DNA of 64,000 bases from an uncultured Armatimonadota bacterium (GCA_903833215.1 CAILEM010000077.1:1-64000), one strand, 5' to 3'; shown: positions 25,129-34,793, counted from the first letter of the stretch. Numbers and translations are program-made. Notes: generated from the letters alone by a model not told the origin.

Positions 25129-26340
25129 ATGAACCTATTTGACAGCATTCAAACAGCCCTGCGAGCCGTTTCGGCCAACAAGCTGAGATCGTTTCTAACG
25201 ATGCTTGGCGTGGTCATCGGCGTCGGGTCTGTGATTGCAATGATCGGAATTGGTGAAGGGACCAAGCGAAAGTCCATGGAGCAGATCGAGGTCATGGGCA
25301 CGAACATGCTCATGGTCATGCCAAACTGGCGTCGCGGTGGAGTAGGGTTGGCAAGCGACATGCCGACGCTCAAAGAAGAAGATGTTCCTCGCCTGAAACG
25401 AGAAGTTCCGCTCATCGCTTTCATCACGGGCACGGTCGGATCTCGTGCGATGACCAAGCATAAAGCGACAAATTACATGACGCAGATCACCGGAGGTGAA
25501 CCTCAGATCGCCGTCATACGTAATGCGACGAAGATGCACGCGGGGCGCTGGTATACGATGGACGATGAGGAGCACGCCAACCGTGTTTGCGTTCTCGGGT
25601 GGGTGGCCTTCCAAGAACTTTATGGTCCTCAGGAAAACGCCATCGGCACGATGATCCGCATCAAGAACCAAACGTTCGAAGTGATCGGCGTCTGTGCATA
25701 CAAAGGTGGAACCGGTAACTGGAATCCAGACGACCAAATTTACATTCCACTGTCCACAGCCAAGCACCGCCTGTTGGGTCGACGAGATTTGGACATGATC
25801 ACGATTCAGGGGAAGAACTCCGAGTTGCTTCCCATCACGCAACAACAGGTTGAAGATTCTCTCGCGAAGAAACGGAAGAACACATCAGGCGAGCCGCTGT
25901 TTAGGGTCATGAACCAAGGCGATTGGATCGAGACGATGAAGAAGCAGACTCAACTACTGAGCATTCTTCTCGCTGGAATCGCTTCCATTTCCCTTCTTGT
26001 CGGTGGAATTGGCATCATGAACATCATGCTTGTGTCCGTAACGGAGCGAACTCGTGAGATCGGTCTCCGCAAAGCTCTCGGTGCGCGCCGGGAAAGCATC
26101 CTAGGTCAATTTCTATTGGAAAGCGTGGTGATGTGTTCGGTGGGAGGCTTTATTGGCATTGTCCTGGGCTCGGTTGCGGTTTTCGCAATTTCAGGCTTGC
26201 TCAAGGTTCCGCCGCTTGTGAATTCACAAGCCATCGTTATTGCGTTCGGGTTCAGTGCCGGTGTTGGCCTGTTCTTCGGTCTTTATCCTGCCCTTCGAGC
26301 CAGTCGGCTTGAACCTATAGAAGCCTTGAGGTACGAGTAG
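25129..26340 (+). CDS. MacB-like ABC transporter permease
   Basis: The 403-residue product is the membrane part of a MacB/LolCE-type mechanotransmission ABC transporter: an N-terminal helix (LRSFLTMLGVVIGVGSVIAMIGIGEGTK), a large periplasmic MacB_PCD domain (about 60-270), then three helices with the FtsX motif ERTREIGLRKALGARRESIL (about 307-326). The open frame begins upstream inside the adaptor gene; ATG 25129 lies 7 bp after that stop and matches the family start. In E. coli MacB the ATPase is fused; here it is a separate gene. Confidence 0.93.
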   Translation: MNLFDSIQTALRAVSANKLRSFLTMLGVVIGVGSVIAMIGIGEGTKRKSMEQIEVMGTNMLMVMPNWRRGGVGLASDMPTLKEEDVPRLKREVPLIAFITGTVGSRAMTKHKATNYMTQITGGEPQIAVIRNATKMHAGRWYTMDDEEHANRVCVLGWVAFQELYGPQENAIGTMIRIKNQTFEVIGVCAYKGGTGNWNPDDQIYIPLSTAKHRLLGRRDLDMITIQGKNSELLPITQQQVEDSLAKKRKNTSGEPLFRVMNQGDWIETMKKQTQLLSILLAGIASISLLVGGIGIMNIMLVSVTERTREIGLRKALGARRESILGQFLLESVVMCSVGGFIGIVLGSVAVFAISGLLKVPPLVNSQAIVIAFGFSAGVGLFFGLYPALRASRLEPIEALRYE

Positions 26341-26345
26341 CCCCT

Positions 26346-27074
26346 ATGCCCAACATCATCGAAGTTCACAAACTGTGCAAAGACTACGTCATGGGCGATC
26401 AGGTCGTCCATGCACTTCGCTCTGTCGACCTGACCATTGAGCAGGGTGAATTCGTGGCCATTATGGGACCATCGGGTTCAGGTAAGTCGACGTTCATGAA
26501 CGTAGCTGGCTGCCTCGATCGACCTTCGAGCGGTGAATATCTGCTCAACGGCGAAGCTGTGGCGCGCATGGGTGACAACGCCCTCGCAGAGGTTCGCAAT
26601 AAGTATCTGGGCTTTATCTTCCAGAACTTCAACCTCCTGCCTCGAACGAGCGCGGTGAAAAACGTCGAACTTCCTCTGATGTACGCAAACGCGAAGAATC
26701 GAACAGAACGAGCGAAAAAGGCACTTGAGATGGTGGGGCTTGGTCAGCGCATGGATCACAAGCCAAGCGAGCTCTCTGGTGGACAGCAACAACGTGTGGC
26801 GATCGCGCGTGCGATCGTCAATGAACCTGTTTTGCTTCTGGCAGACGAGCCTACCGGCAACCTCGATTCCCACACCAGTGAGGAAATCATGGCGCTATTT
26901 CAGGACCTGAACCGCCAAGGGAAAACCGTTGTCATCGTTACCCACGAAGAAGAGATAGCCCTCCACTGCAAGCGGATCATCCGATTTAAGGACGGCCGTG
27001 TTCTCGTTGATGAAAAGGTCAAGAACCAAGTCGACGCTCGAGAAGTTTTGAAAGGCATGCCCGAACCCGACTGA
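26346..27074 (+). CDS. ABC transporter ATP-binding protein, MacB/LolD type
   Basis: The 242-residue ATPase powers the adjacent permease. It has Walker [10 protein letters not shown] (about 39-47), the Q-loop, the signature [15 protein letters not shown] and Walker [15 protein letters not shown], which is typical of the lipoprotein/macrolide exporter group. It starts 5 bp after the permease stop. Substrate of the whole system (drug, peptide, lipid or siderophore) cannot be read from the sequence. Confidence 0.95.
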   Translation: MPNIIEVHKLCKDYVMGDQVVHALRSVDLTIEQGEFVAIMGPSGSGKSTFMNVAGCLDRPSSGEYLLNGEAVARMGDNALAEVRNKYLGFIFQNFNLLPRTSAVKNVELPLMYANAKNRTERAKKALEMVGLGQRMDHKPSELSGGQQQRVAIARAIVNEPVLLLADEPTGNLDSHTSEEIMALFQDLNRQGKTVVIVTHEEEIALHCKRIIRFKDGRVLVDEKVKNQVDAREVLKGMPEPD

Positions 27075-27119
27075 AGTTAGCTTCAAACGAATGCGGGTCG
27101 TTCGCGCTATGCTACAGGT

Positions 27120-27815
27120 ATGCCAATCCCTGTCCTAAAGCCGACGTCTGTTCACGATGAAATGTTCGCTGGCGTGACCTATCACGTCGAAGGCGAGCTC
27201 GTTCCGGTTCTTCACCTTGAGTTGAACCAGATGTCCGTGTATTTCGAGCATCACATCCTCCTCTGGAAGGATCCCCAAGTTCAAATTGGGCTCAAAAAGC
27301 TGGCGGGGGCTTTCAAGCGGGTTATTTCTGGGATGCCGATTGTGATGGTGCAAGCCGCTGGGCCAGGGCAACTCGGCTTTAGTCGCGATGGTGCCGGCCA
27401 TGTGTTTGGTATTCACCTTCAAGGCAATCAGTCGCTCGACGTTCGAGAGCACCAATGGCTGGCAGCAACCGATTCGCTGGACTACACATTCAACCGTGTA
27501 AAAGGGTTCGCGAACATCATGTTCTCCGGAACTGGCCTGTTCATCGATACTTTTACCTGCCGAGGTCCCGAAGGCATTCTGTGGCTACACGGCTACGGCA
27601 ACGTCTTCGAACTCACGCTGGCACCGGGGCAGCAGATTGATGTCGAACCGGGTGGATGGATCTACAAGGACCCAACCGTTCACATGGAGACCATCGTCCA
27701 GCAACTCGGGACGAGTATCTTCGCAAGCGCTGGTCAATTGGTATTCAACCGGTTTACAGGTCCAGGTCGACTCGGAATCCAGTCGATGTACCTTCATTTC
27801 ACCGAAGGAAACTGA
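27120..27815 (+). CDS. AIM24-family (DUF124) protein
   Basis: This family of beta-rich proteins of uncertain biochemical role was first noted through the yeast mitochondrial AIM24. The 231-residue product shows the expected pattern: an internal beta-repeat with GQLGFSRDGAGHVFGIHL, GTGLFIDTFTCRGPEGILWLHGYG (about 140-163) and a VEPGGWIYKD segment. No signal peptide. A TATGCT lies exactly 6 nt before the ATG, fitting a leaderless mRNA. The gene is separate from the efflux operon (45-bp gap) but may also receive read-through from it. Confidence 0.85.
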   Translation: MPIPVLKPTSVHDEMFAGVTYHVEGELVPVLHLELNQMSVYFEHHILLWKDPQVQIGLKKLAGAFKRVISGMPIVMVQAAGPGQLGFSRDGAGHVFGIHLQGNQSLDVREHQWLAATDSLDYTFNRVKGFANIMFSGTGLFIDTFTCRGPEGILWLHGYGNVFELTLAPGQQIDVEPGGWIYKDPTVHMETIVQQLGTSIFASAGQLVFNRFTGPGRLGIQSMYLHFTEGN

Positions 27816-27844
27816 TTCCACGGGAAGACTCGCTTAAATCGGGG

Positions 27845-27868
27845 GCCTCTGCGATGTCACAGAGGCTC
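27845..27868 (+). terminator. Hairpin between the AIM24 gene and xylA
   Basis: GCCTCTG and CAGAGGC pair around a short loop just after the AIM24 gene. Only a weak T-rich stretch follows, so termination would be partial. Confidence 0.45.
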
Positions 27869-27891
27869 CCGTTCTGCTAGGCTAAAAGTTG

Positions 27892-29205
27892 ATGGTGTAC
27901 TTCCCTGAAGTCTCTGGCAAAGTGGCCTATGAGGGCCCAAGCAGCAAGAACCCTTTGGCGTTCAAGCATTACGATTCAACCAAAGTTGTTGGCGGCAAGT
28001 CGATGGGTGACCACCTAAGATTCGCCGTGAGCTATTGGCACACTTTTAAGGGTGCGGGAATGGACCCATTCGGCCTCCCCACCATGGTCCGCGCGTGGGA
28101 TGCTTCAACAGATCCTATTCAGCGCGCCAAAGACACGATGGATGCCGCTTTTGAGTTCTTCACAAAGCTTGGCGTCGAATACTGGTGCTTCCATGATCGC
28201 GATATCGCTCCAGAGGGCGCGGACTTTACGGAGTCTTGCCACAACCTGAAGGTTATCGTCGACTACGCCGACCAAAAGCAGAAAGAAACCGGCGTGAAGC
28301 TGCTTTGGGGAACGGCAAACCTCTTTAGCCATCCTCGCTATCAGGCGGGTGCGGCAACAAATCCAGATCCTGACGTGTTCGCTCATGCCGCAGCGCAAGT
28401 AAAACACGCGATCGACGCTACTCAGAAGCTCGGCGGGCTCGGATACACGTTCTGGGGCGGACGAGAAGGCTACGACACGCTTTGGAACACGAAGATGCAG
28501 CAAGAGCGTGAGCAATTCGCTCACCTTCTTCATATGGCGGTCCAATACAAGAAAGAAATCGGCTTCGATTGTCAGTTCTACATCGAACCTAAGCCGATGG
28601 AACCGACCAAGCACCAATACGATAGCGACACCGAAGCCTGTTTGAATTTCCTTCGTGAGTTCGGTCTCATGGACCATCTCAAACTCAATCTGGAAACCAA
28701 TCACGCAACGTTGGCCGGCCACACGATGCAACACGAGTTGCGCGCAGCACGAGAAGCTGGGATCCTTGGTTCAGTGGATGCCAATACTGGCGATGAGCTC
28801 ATTGGTTGGGACACAGACCAGTTCCCCACGAATGTCTATCTGACAACCCAGATCGTGCTTGAGATTCTCGCTATGGGTGGCTTCACGACCGGTGGACTCA
28901 ACTTCGACGCAAAGGTTCGACGACAGTCCATCGATACCGAAGACCTATTCCATGCTCACATCGGCGGTATGGATGCATTCGCCCGTGGACTTGAGATCGC
29001 CCATGCGATTCTCGAAGACGGACGCCTTGCCAAGCACCTCGATGATCGTTACGAGGGTTGGACCCATGGTTTCGGCCAAAAGGTCCTCGCCGGACATCGC
29101 ACGCTTGCCGATTGCGAAGATCACGTACTGCGCCATGGTGAACCCACGCGCAAATCAGGCAGACAGGAAAGGCTAGAGAACTTGATTAACGAGTTCGTCC
29201 TTTAG
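27892..29205 (+). CDS. xylA: Xylose isomerase
   Basis: XylA converts D-xylose to D-xylulose with two divalent metals. The 437-residue product is of the long class II type, with catalytic H101 and D104 (YWCFHDRDIAPEG) and a family-typical opening (KNPLAFKHYDSTKVVGGKSM). The metal-ligand motif EPKPMEPTKHQYD is present near 230, as is NLETNHATLAGHTMQHE. TTG at 27889 or ATG at 27892 may start it; TAGGCT lies just upstream and there is no Shine-Dalgarno, suggesting a leaderless start. No xylulokinase gene lies next to it. Confidence 0.96.
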   Translation: MVYFPEVSGKVAYEGPSSKNPLAFKHYDSTKVVGGKSMGDHLRFAVSYWHTFKGAGMDPFGLPTMVRAWDASTDPIQRAKDTMDAAFEFFTKLGVEYWCFHDRDIAPEGADFTESCHNLKVIVDYADQKQKETGVKLLWGTANLFSHPRYQAGAATNPDPDVFAHAAAQVKHAIDATQKLGGLGYTFWGGREGYDTLWNTKMQQEREQFAHLLHMAVQYKKEIGFDCQFYIEPKPMEPTKHQYDSDTEACLNFLREFGLMDHLKLNLETNHATLAGHTMQHELRAAREAGILGSVDANTGDELIGWDTDQFPTNVYLTTQIVLEILAMGGFTTGGLNFDAKVRRQSIDTEDLFHAHIGGMDAFARGLEIAHAILEDGRLAKHLDDRYEGWTHGFGQKVLAGHRTLADCEDHVLRHGEPTRKSGRQERLENLINEFVL

Positions 29206-29218
29206 CAAAATCCTGCCT

Positions 29219-29947
29219 ATGCTGGAGCTCGTCATCGTGCGCCATGGTGAATCCGTCCGAAATCACGCTTCGGACTTGGCTCACCATGGCGACACCTCAC
29301 TTCTTGAATACCAGCTCAGATTTGAGCGTGAAGAAGCCACTTGGGACTTAACGCAACGAGGCATTGATCAGGCAAAAACAGCTGGTGCCTGGATTCGCGA
29401 TCACATCGGAACCGACTTTTCACCCCGATTTGTATCGCCTTTCAAACGCACACTCCAAACGGCCGCTTGCCTTGACCTTCCCCACGGGAAATGGACAATC
29501 GATCAAAGGCTCAGAGAGCGTGATTGGGGAGATTACCAAGCTCCCGGAGTTCCACCTTATACCGTTAGTCAATACTTGGCTGACCTAACCAACTGCACTG
29601 CCGTGGACTGGAAACGTCCCTTTCCAGGTTCAGAGAGCATTTCAGACATGATCGCCCGATGCAGTTCGTTCGCCGATGACCTCTTTCGAAGATCGCGTGA
29701 GGGGCGTGTGATTCTGGTGACTCATGGAGGAACCATGAAGGCACTGCAGCTCGTTATTGAGCGCGTGCACCCAAACCAAGCTGATCAGCTTGTTGAACGT
29801 CACTTAGTCAACTGCAGCGTGCTCCATTATCAGTTGACCATCGATGGTGATAAAGACCGCGAGTGGGAAGGGATTGTCCGATTCGCCTCGCCAACTTTGC
29901 TCGATGCCGCATCCGACTGGCAACCGCTGGCAGGACGATCTCGTTAG
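29219..29947 (+). CDS. Histidine phosphatase superfamily protein
   Basis: The 242-residue product has the phosphatase motif RHGES at 8-12 with the phospho-accepting His 9, a second RERDWGDYQAPG motif (about 99-110), and the late VTHGGTMKAL. It belongs to the phosphoglycerate mutase-like family; the acidic insertion differs from glycolytic GpmA, so a broad or sugar-phosphate phosphatase role is more likely. It starts 13 bp after xylA, hence probably the same operon. Confidence 0.85.
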   Translation: MLELVIVRHGESVRNHASDLAHHGDTSLLEYQLRFEREEATWDLTQRGIDQAKTAGAWIRDHIGTDFSPRFVSPFKRTLQTAACLDLPHGKWTIDQRLRERDWGDYQAPGVPPYTVSQYLADLTNCTAVDWKRPFPGSESISDMIARCSSFADDLFRRSREGRVILVTHGGTMKALQLVIERVHPNQADQLVERHLVNCSVLHYQLTIDGDKDREWEGIVRFASPTLLDAASDWQPLAGRSR

Positions 29948-29993
29948 TCCAATCCTTCTTCGCGGTTGCGAAATCAGTCATCATCTAAGAGTT

Positions 29994-30194
29994 GTGGCGA
30001 ACGTAGATCCAGTCAAGCCTATCAATGGGAAGAAGTTCATTATCTTCTGCGGCATTGGTGTCGTCGTGTTTACGGTCGTAATGGGATTTGGCACATATGC
30101 CCTCGCTCATGCGATGGCTCCCTATCTTGACCGACCTGCGGCCAAAGCAACAGCAGGTAAGGCGCCGGTCGCCGACTCTCAGACCCCACAATAG
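29994..30194 (+). CDS. Small single-pass membrane protein
   Basis: A 66-residue product with a polar N-terminus (VDPVKPINGKK), one hydrophobic segment (about 15-40) and an Ala/Pro-rich tail (DRPAAKATAGKAPVAD). It starts at GTG 29994; the frame overlaps the preceding phosphatase gene if longer starts are used, so this start is preferred. No family recognised. Reality is supported by the clean membrane-anchor pattern, not by a ribosome-binding site. Confidence 0.5.
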   Translation: MANVDPVKPINGKKFIIFCGIGVVVFTVVMGFGTYALAHAMAPYLDRPAAKATAGKAPVADSQTPQ

Positions 30195-30240
30195 GGTGTC
30201 GACGCCGAGCGCATTGGTGACTCGATTTCAGTGAATAGCT

Positions 30241-31041
30241 ATGTTTGATGAAACGCCGTCCGAGGCTTGGCAGCAGCGATACGGCTCAGAAGCCGTTGAA
30301 CTTCCCGATCTTGAAAAGTTCCTAAATCACCGATGCGTGCGGCATTACTCCGACCGGCCGATTGCGGAATCGACGGTATCTGGCTTAATTGGAGCGGCTC
30401 AAAGTGCGGCGACAAGCAGCAACCTGCAGCTGTGGTCCGTGGTGAGCGTCCAAGACCGAGATCGTAGAGATCAGATTGCCAATCTCTGTGGAAACCAGGA
30501 CCAAGTCCGAACTGCGGGTTATTTCTTCGCGTTCCTCGCCGATACCCATCGAATCAAATCCGCTGCCCAAGCCGTTGGCGAAAAAGCAGACGGATTGGAC
30601 TACACCGAATTTTTCGCGATGGCGATCATCGATGCGGCACTTGCTGCAGAGCGTATGGTCTGCGCGGCAGAAGCTCTGGGGCTTGGAATCTGTTATATCG
30701 GCGGTCTGCGTAACGATCCACAGGGTGTAAAGGAACTACTTGGGCTACCCGAAGGTGTCTTCGGCGTGTTCGGACTCTGCATCGGGTGGCCCGCAGAGCC
30801 TTCGACGGCTGAGATCAAGCCGCGATTGTCCCAGGAAGCTGTCTGGTTCAAAGAGCAGTATGCGTCCGAAATAAGTGTCGCCGAATACGACGAGCGAATG
30901 AAGGCATTTTATGTTTCACAGCACATGAAAGCGGAAGCGACTTGGTCTATGCGGTCTGGCAGACGGGTTGGGACGACTCAACTTACTGGTCGCGAAGTTC
31001 TGATGGAGTGGCTGCACAGCCAGGGCCTTATGCGGCGCTGA
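30241..31041 (+). CDS. NfsA/FRP-like NADPH-dependent flavin nitroreductase
   Basis: A 266-residue FMN-dependent reductase of the oxygen-insensitive nitroreductase family. It has the flavin-phosphate motif (RCVRHYSDRPI, about 31-41), SAATSSNLQLWSV (55-67), the dimer/cofactor segment LGLGICYIGGLRNDP (about 146-160) and a GWPAEP stretch after it. Such enzymes reduce nitroaromatics, quinones or flavins with NADPH. It is convergent with the CHAD gene, 6 bp away. Confidence 0.88.
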   Translation: MFDETPSEAWQQRYGSEAVELPDLEKFLNHRCVRHYSDRPIAESTVSGLIGAAQSAATSSNLQLWSVVSVQDRDRRDQIANLCGNQDQVRTAGYFFAFLADTHRIKSAAQAVGEKADGLDYTEFFAMAIIDAALAAERMVCAAEALGLGICYIGGLRNDPQGVKELLGLPEGVFGVFGLCIGWPAEPSTAEIKPRLSQEAVWFKEQYASEISVAEYDERMKAFYVSQHMKAEATWSMRSGRRVGTTQLTGREVLMEWLHSQGLMRR

Positions 31042-31047
31042 AGCGAT

Positions 31048-31941
31048 TCAAGCGGCACGGGTTGCCGATTTCAAGACTTTCCATTCTCTCCCAGATATTT
31101 CACGCTTAAATTTGAGCAGTTCTTTGCGATTATGCGTGGCCTTCTTCGCCATTTTGGAAGCCTGATTTCGACACTCACGAGTTTCACCTCGAGAGAGATG
31201 ATCCAACCGCTCGAAAAACGAGCTCAGAGAAACCTGGTCCATGGTTTTGCCCAGCAAGTTCTGCATGGCCTCCAACCTCTTTGCGTAGGCTTTTGCTGAC
31301 TTCCCCATTTCTGGAGCAAAAAACTCCACTGCATAGCGAAGGCGCTTTATTCGTCGCCGCAGGCGATGCACTTCGACAAGGTCCCATAGGTGGGAGACCC
31401 TTCGCAAACTCTTGACGGTTTTCCGATGGGCCAGTCGGATCGGGTGTGTATCGTTATTCCAAACATTTTGTTGGGGGACGATAGCCACTGGATTCTCGAT
31501 CCGGATCAGCACGTCCACCACACACGGGCCAGTCAACAGGGTCACAAGCTTAGGCTTGGTAAGAGTTCGCATCTGAACGAGCCGCTCCACAAGATCTTCG
31601 CGCACATCGTCAGAGAAATCACAACAAGCTAGAATTGCCACATCCAAATTCCTCAGTTCTCCAAGGCGATGAAAAACCTCCCGAAGCTGAAGATCTAGTG
31701 ATCGCAGTTCTTGATTTAGGATTGGCCAAAACAAGCGGATTGCGGTTCGAAGTTTCCGGATCGACACGCGGAGATCATGTACAGCTGTAGGATCTCCGGA
31801 CTCAACAACGACTTGCCTTAACTGGGCGATTCGTTGTATTTCTCCCTCGACCACACGTCTGCAGACCATATTGACGTCCACAGAAATACCCAGTCCTGAA
31901 ATGGTTTGGAGCATGTCTATAGCCATGGACCTAGCAAGCAC
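31048..31941 (-). CDS. CHAD-domain protein
   Basis: CHAD domains are histidine-rich helical bundles that bind inorganic polyphosphate. The 297-residue product contains the diagnostic HDLRVSIRKLRTAIRLF (about 55-71) and the second repeat's HRLRRRIKRLRYAVEFF (about 192-208); both show the paired conserved His and basic residues. The protein is strongly basic and has no signal peptide. The adjacent CYTH/triphosphatase gene often found with CHAD is absent. It opens at GTG 31941, with an ATG five codons later also possible. Confidence 0.88.
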   Translation of the reverse strand: MLARSMAIDMLQTISGLGISVDVNMVCRRVVEGEIQRIAQLRQVVVESGDPTAVHDLRVSIRKLRTAIRLFWPILNQELRSLDLQLREVFHRLGELRNLDVAILACCDFSDDVREDLVERLVQMRTLTKPKLVTLLTGPCVVDVLIRIENPVAIVPQQNVWNNDTHPIRLAHRKTVKSLRRVSHLWDLVEVHRLRRRIKRLRYAVEFFAPEMGKSAKAYAKRLEAMQNLLGKTMDQVSLSSFFERLDHLSRGETRECRNQASKMAKKATHNRKELLKFKREISGREWKVLKSATRAA

Positions 31942-32080
31942 CCCGAAGGTTCGCTAAACTGGCAAACCACATCAACTCGACAGCAAATCTTCGTTTCCTT
32001 GGAGCATTGCGCCTTAACACAACGCGGGCAGTTCAAACTATCTCCTATCGTCGTCTCAATAGGGGATCGACTCGTCGGGA

Positions 32081-33286
32081 ATGCAAAAAACAAAGCGCAA
32101 AGGAAAAGCCAAGGCCCCCAAAATTCGGCTCCCTTTCTTGGAAGGTATCCGAGGATTGGCCGCGCTGTACGTCGTCATCGGCCACATTTGTACGCTTTCC
32201 GACCCGAGCACGACGGTTGGCAGAGTCAGCCATTCGCCGGCGTGGCTTCAGCACGTTTTAGCTACCTTCTCCTATGGACACTTGGCGGTTGCCTCGTTCA
32301 TTGTCATCTCGGGCTTCTGTCTTGAACTGTCTCTTTTTGCCCACGAGAATGGCGTTATTAAGAGCCTCAAGCGCTTCTACAGTCGGCGGGCCCAACGAAT
32401 TTTGCCACCCTACTACGCCTGCCTGGCTGTCTCAACTTACGTGGCGCTGAGCATCACGACGTATCAAATCGGACAGCCCTTCATCCAGTACTTACCAGTC
32501 GACCAAGCAGCCATTCTCTCGCACGTCTTGCTGATCCACAATTTCTCTCCAGATTGGATGTACAAGATCAACGGGGTCCTGTGGAGCATCGCGATCGAGG
32601 TCCAACTCTACGTGCTCTTTCCCTTACTTGTCAGGGGGCTCAACAAAGGCGGACGGCTGCCTTTGCTTGGAGGAACAGGTCTCCTGGTTTACGGTGCGAT
32701 GGTGCTGATTCCGCAGGCACCCAAGCTGTATTTCTGGTATCTCCTGTTGTTTGTCGCGGGAATGATTGCCGCGCATCTGGCGTTCAAGCCAACCAAGGTC
32801 GGTCGATTGCCGGTCGTGGGCAGTGTGTTTGCTCTCGGCTGCCTTTACGGTGCCTATTTCAGCATCACGAAGGAATCGCCGATTTACGTGTCCGATATGT
32901 ACATGGGGTTTGGAATTGCCTGCATTTGTTATGCTCTTACCGGCGCAGCCCGCGGTCCATTCTACAGAATGCTCGTGAGCCGACCTGTGGTCTTTCTCGG
33001 CACGTTTTCGTACAGCCTCTACTTGATGCATCACCCCATCGCTCAGATTCTCTTTGCCAATCGACCAAGATGGGTGTCGGGAGAGGTGAGTCTGTTTTGG
33101 TACTTCGTCGCTTGCATGCCGCTCATTCTAGGTGGATGTTGGGTGTTTTATCTCCTGTTTGAACGACCCTTTATGCCCAAGAGAGCACCCAAGCTAACCC
33201 CCGAACCCAAAGCCCACACCCCAGCGGGCTTGCCGTTGCGGGCCTATCGCCCACCAGATACTGATTCCAAGAGTAATTGGTCCTAA
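32081..33286 (+). CDS. Acyltransferase 3 family membrane protein (OafA/YrhL-like)
   Basis: Integral-membrane O-acyltransferases of this family acetylate sugars of surface polysaccharides. The 401-residue product starts with a basic tail (KTKRKGKAKAPK) then the signature FLEGIRGLAALYVVIGH (about 19-35) with the catalytic His, followed by about ten transmembrane helices and a Pro-rich cytoplasmic tail. The target polysaccharide is unknown; no glycosyltransferase cluster is nearby. Confidence 0.9.
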   Translation: MQKTKRKGKAKAPKIRLPFLEGIRGLAALYVVIGHICTLSDPSTTVGRVSHSPAWLQHVLATFSYGHLAVASFIVISGFCLELSLFAHENGVIKSLKRFYSRRAQRILPPYYACLAVSTYVALSITTYQIGQPFIQYLPVDQAAILSHVLLIHNFSPDWMYKINGVLWSIAIEVQLYVLFPLLVRGLNKGGRLPLLGGTGLLVYGAMVLIPQAPKLYFWYLLLFVAGMIAAHLAFKPTKVGRLPVVGSVFALGCLYGAYFSITKESPIYVSDMYMGFGIACICYALTGAARGPFYRMLVSRPVVFLGTFSYSLYLMHHPIAQILFANRPRWVSGEVSLFWYFVACMPLILGGCWVFYLLFERPFMPKRAPKLTPEPKAHTPAGLPLRAYRPPDTDSKSNWS

Positions 33287-33331
33287 AATCGCGTGACATC
33301 CGCCAGCCTCAAACAGCCATAATCTTCATAC

Positions 33332-33865
33332 ATGAGCGCAGTGTTGCTCGACGCCGGAGACATGCGAAGGACCCTTGGGCGCATGGCGCACGAGATTCTT
33401 GAAGCCAACCAGGGTGCAGAACAGCTGGTCGTTGTCGGAGTGCTTCGACGAGGGTGGCCTATCGCCAAGCGCCTCGCTTTTCTGATGACCCAGATTGAAG
33501 GCACCACGGTGCCTTGTGGAAAGCTTGACGTCCGTCCTTTTCGAGACGACAAACCGCAGGTTGTGATCGATGATTCCGAAATCCCATTCGAAGTGTCGGG
33601 AAAGACGGTTATCTTAGTTGATGAAGTTATCTTCACGGCTCGAACCATACGTGCGGCACTCGACGGGTTGATGCGATATGGTCGTCCAAGGGCTGTTCAA
33701 TTGGCGGTACTCGTCGATCGTGGTCATCGAGAGTTACCAATCGAACCGAACTACTGCGGCAGAAAAATCTACACGGAGAAGGATGACCACGTGATCGTCA
33801 GGGTCAATGAATATGACGGCGAAGACGTCGTCGTATTAGAAAAAGCACAAAAGGAGGCCGGCTAA
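33332..33865 (+). CDS. pyrR: PyrR, pyrimidine regulatory protein / uracil phosphoribosyltransferase
   Basis: PyrR binds pyr leader RNA in a UMP-dependent way in Firmicutes and has UPRTase activity. The 177-residue type I phosphoribosyltransferase has the PRPP-binding segment VILVDEVIFTARTIRAAL (about 93-110) and the basic GRPRAVQLAVLVDRGHRELPI. CATAAT lies 8 nt before the ATG, and there is only a 45-bp gap upstream, so the first gene itself has no room for a PyrR-responsive leader. It heads a pyrR-pyrB-pyrC operon. Confidence 0.94.
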   Translation: MSAVLLDAGDMRRTLGRMAHEILEANQGAEQLVVVGVLRRGWPIAKRLAFLMTQIEGTTVPCGKLDVRPFRDDKPQVVIDDSEIPFEVSGKTVILVDEVIFTARTIRAALDGLMRYGRPRAVQLAVLVDRGHRELPIEPNYCGRKIYTEKDDHVIVRVNEYDGEDVVVLEKAQKEAG

Positions 33866-33866
33866 C

Positions 33867-34793
33867 TTGGCGAGGCATTTGCTCGGAATCCGACATCTCG
33901 ATAAGGACCAGATCGAAGATCTGCTCAGCCTTTCTGCTGACTTCAAGTTACGCGTTATCGAAGGCAAACCCGTTCCCAAAGTGGACAAGGTTGTCGTCGG
34001 CATGTTGTTTTTCGAGAACTCAACGAGGACGCGCGTGAGCTTTGAGCAGGCTGCTTACTACTTGGGCATGAAGACAGCCAACTTCAGCGCTTCAAGTTCC
34101 TCGATGTCGAAAGGCGAGACGCTGAAAGATACGATTCTTACCCTGCGTTATGAGAGGTTGAACGGCCTCGTCATGCGTCACAGGATGTCAGGAACACCGA
34201 CTCTCGCCGCAAGGCATTTCGGTGGACCGGTTATCAACGCTGGTGATGGTCAACACGAGCATCCTACGCAAGCACTCGGCGACGCCTTAACGATTATCGA
34301 ACGGAAAGGTGATCTCGATGGCCTGATCGTCGCCATCGTCGGTGACGTGGAGCATTCTCGCGTTGCACGCTCCAATGCCTGGCTGTTGAGCAAGATGGGA
34401 GCCGAAGTAAGGTTTGTCGGGCCTCGCACACTTATTCCTCCCCATTCGGCGATGCTCCCTGGCTCCGTCTATTACGATTTAGCAACGGGTATCGCCAACG
34501 CAGACGTCATCATTTGCCTCCGACTCCAGAAAGAGAGAATGAGCGAAGGCATGTTAAGCTCGGTCGGCGAATACGCGGCGATGTACCAGGTAAATCGTGA
34601 AACCCTAAAATATGCGTCGCCTGACTGCCTTGTCATGCATCCAGGCCCGTTGAATCGTGGAATCGAAGTCGATGACTATAGTGCAGATGGAGAACAATCT
34701 GCCATTCATTCACAAATTGAAAACGGAGTTTTTGTACGCATGGCGTCTCTTTACTGGGCATTTACTGAAAACCGGGAGAGTGAAACGATTTGA
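33867..34793 (+). CDS. pyrB: Aspartate carbamoyltransferase catalytic subunit
   Basis: PyrB joins carbamoyl phosphate and aspartate, the second step of UMP synthesis. The 308-residue product has the carbamoyl-phosphate loop STRTR (52-56), HEHPTQALGDALTI (near 132-145) and the C-terminal HPGPLNRG motif. It begins at TTG 33867 after an AAGGAGG Shine-Dalgarno in the end of pyrR, 1 bp beyond the pyrR stop. The regulatory chain PyrI is not in the window. Confidence 0.97.
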   Translation: MARHLLGIRHLDKDQIEDLLSLSADFKLRVIEGKPVPKVDKVVVGMLFFENSTRTRVSFEQAAYYLGMKTANFSASSSSMSKGETLKDTILTLRYERLNGLVMRHRMSGTPTLAARHFGGPVINAGDGQHEHPTQALGDALTIIERKGDLDGLIVAIVGDVEHSRVARSNAWLLSKMGAEVRFVGPRTLIPPHSAMLPGSVYYDLATGIANADVIICLRLQKERMSEGMLSSVGEYAAMYQVNRETLKYASPDCLVMHPGPLNRGIEVDDYSADGEQSAIHSQIENGVFVRMASLYWAFTENRESETI

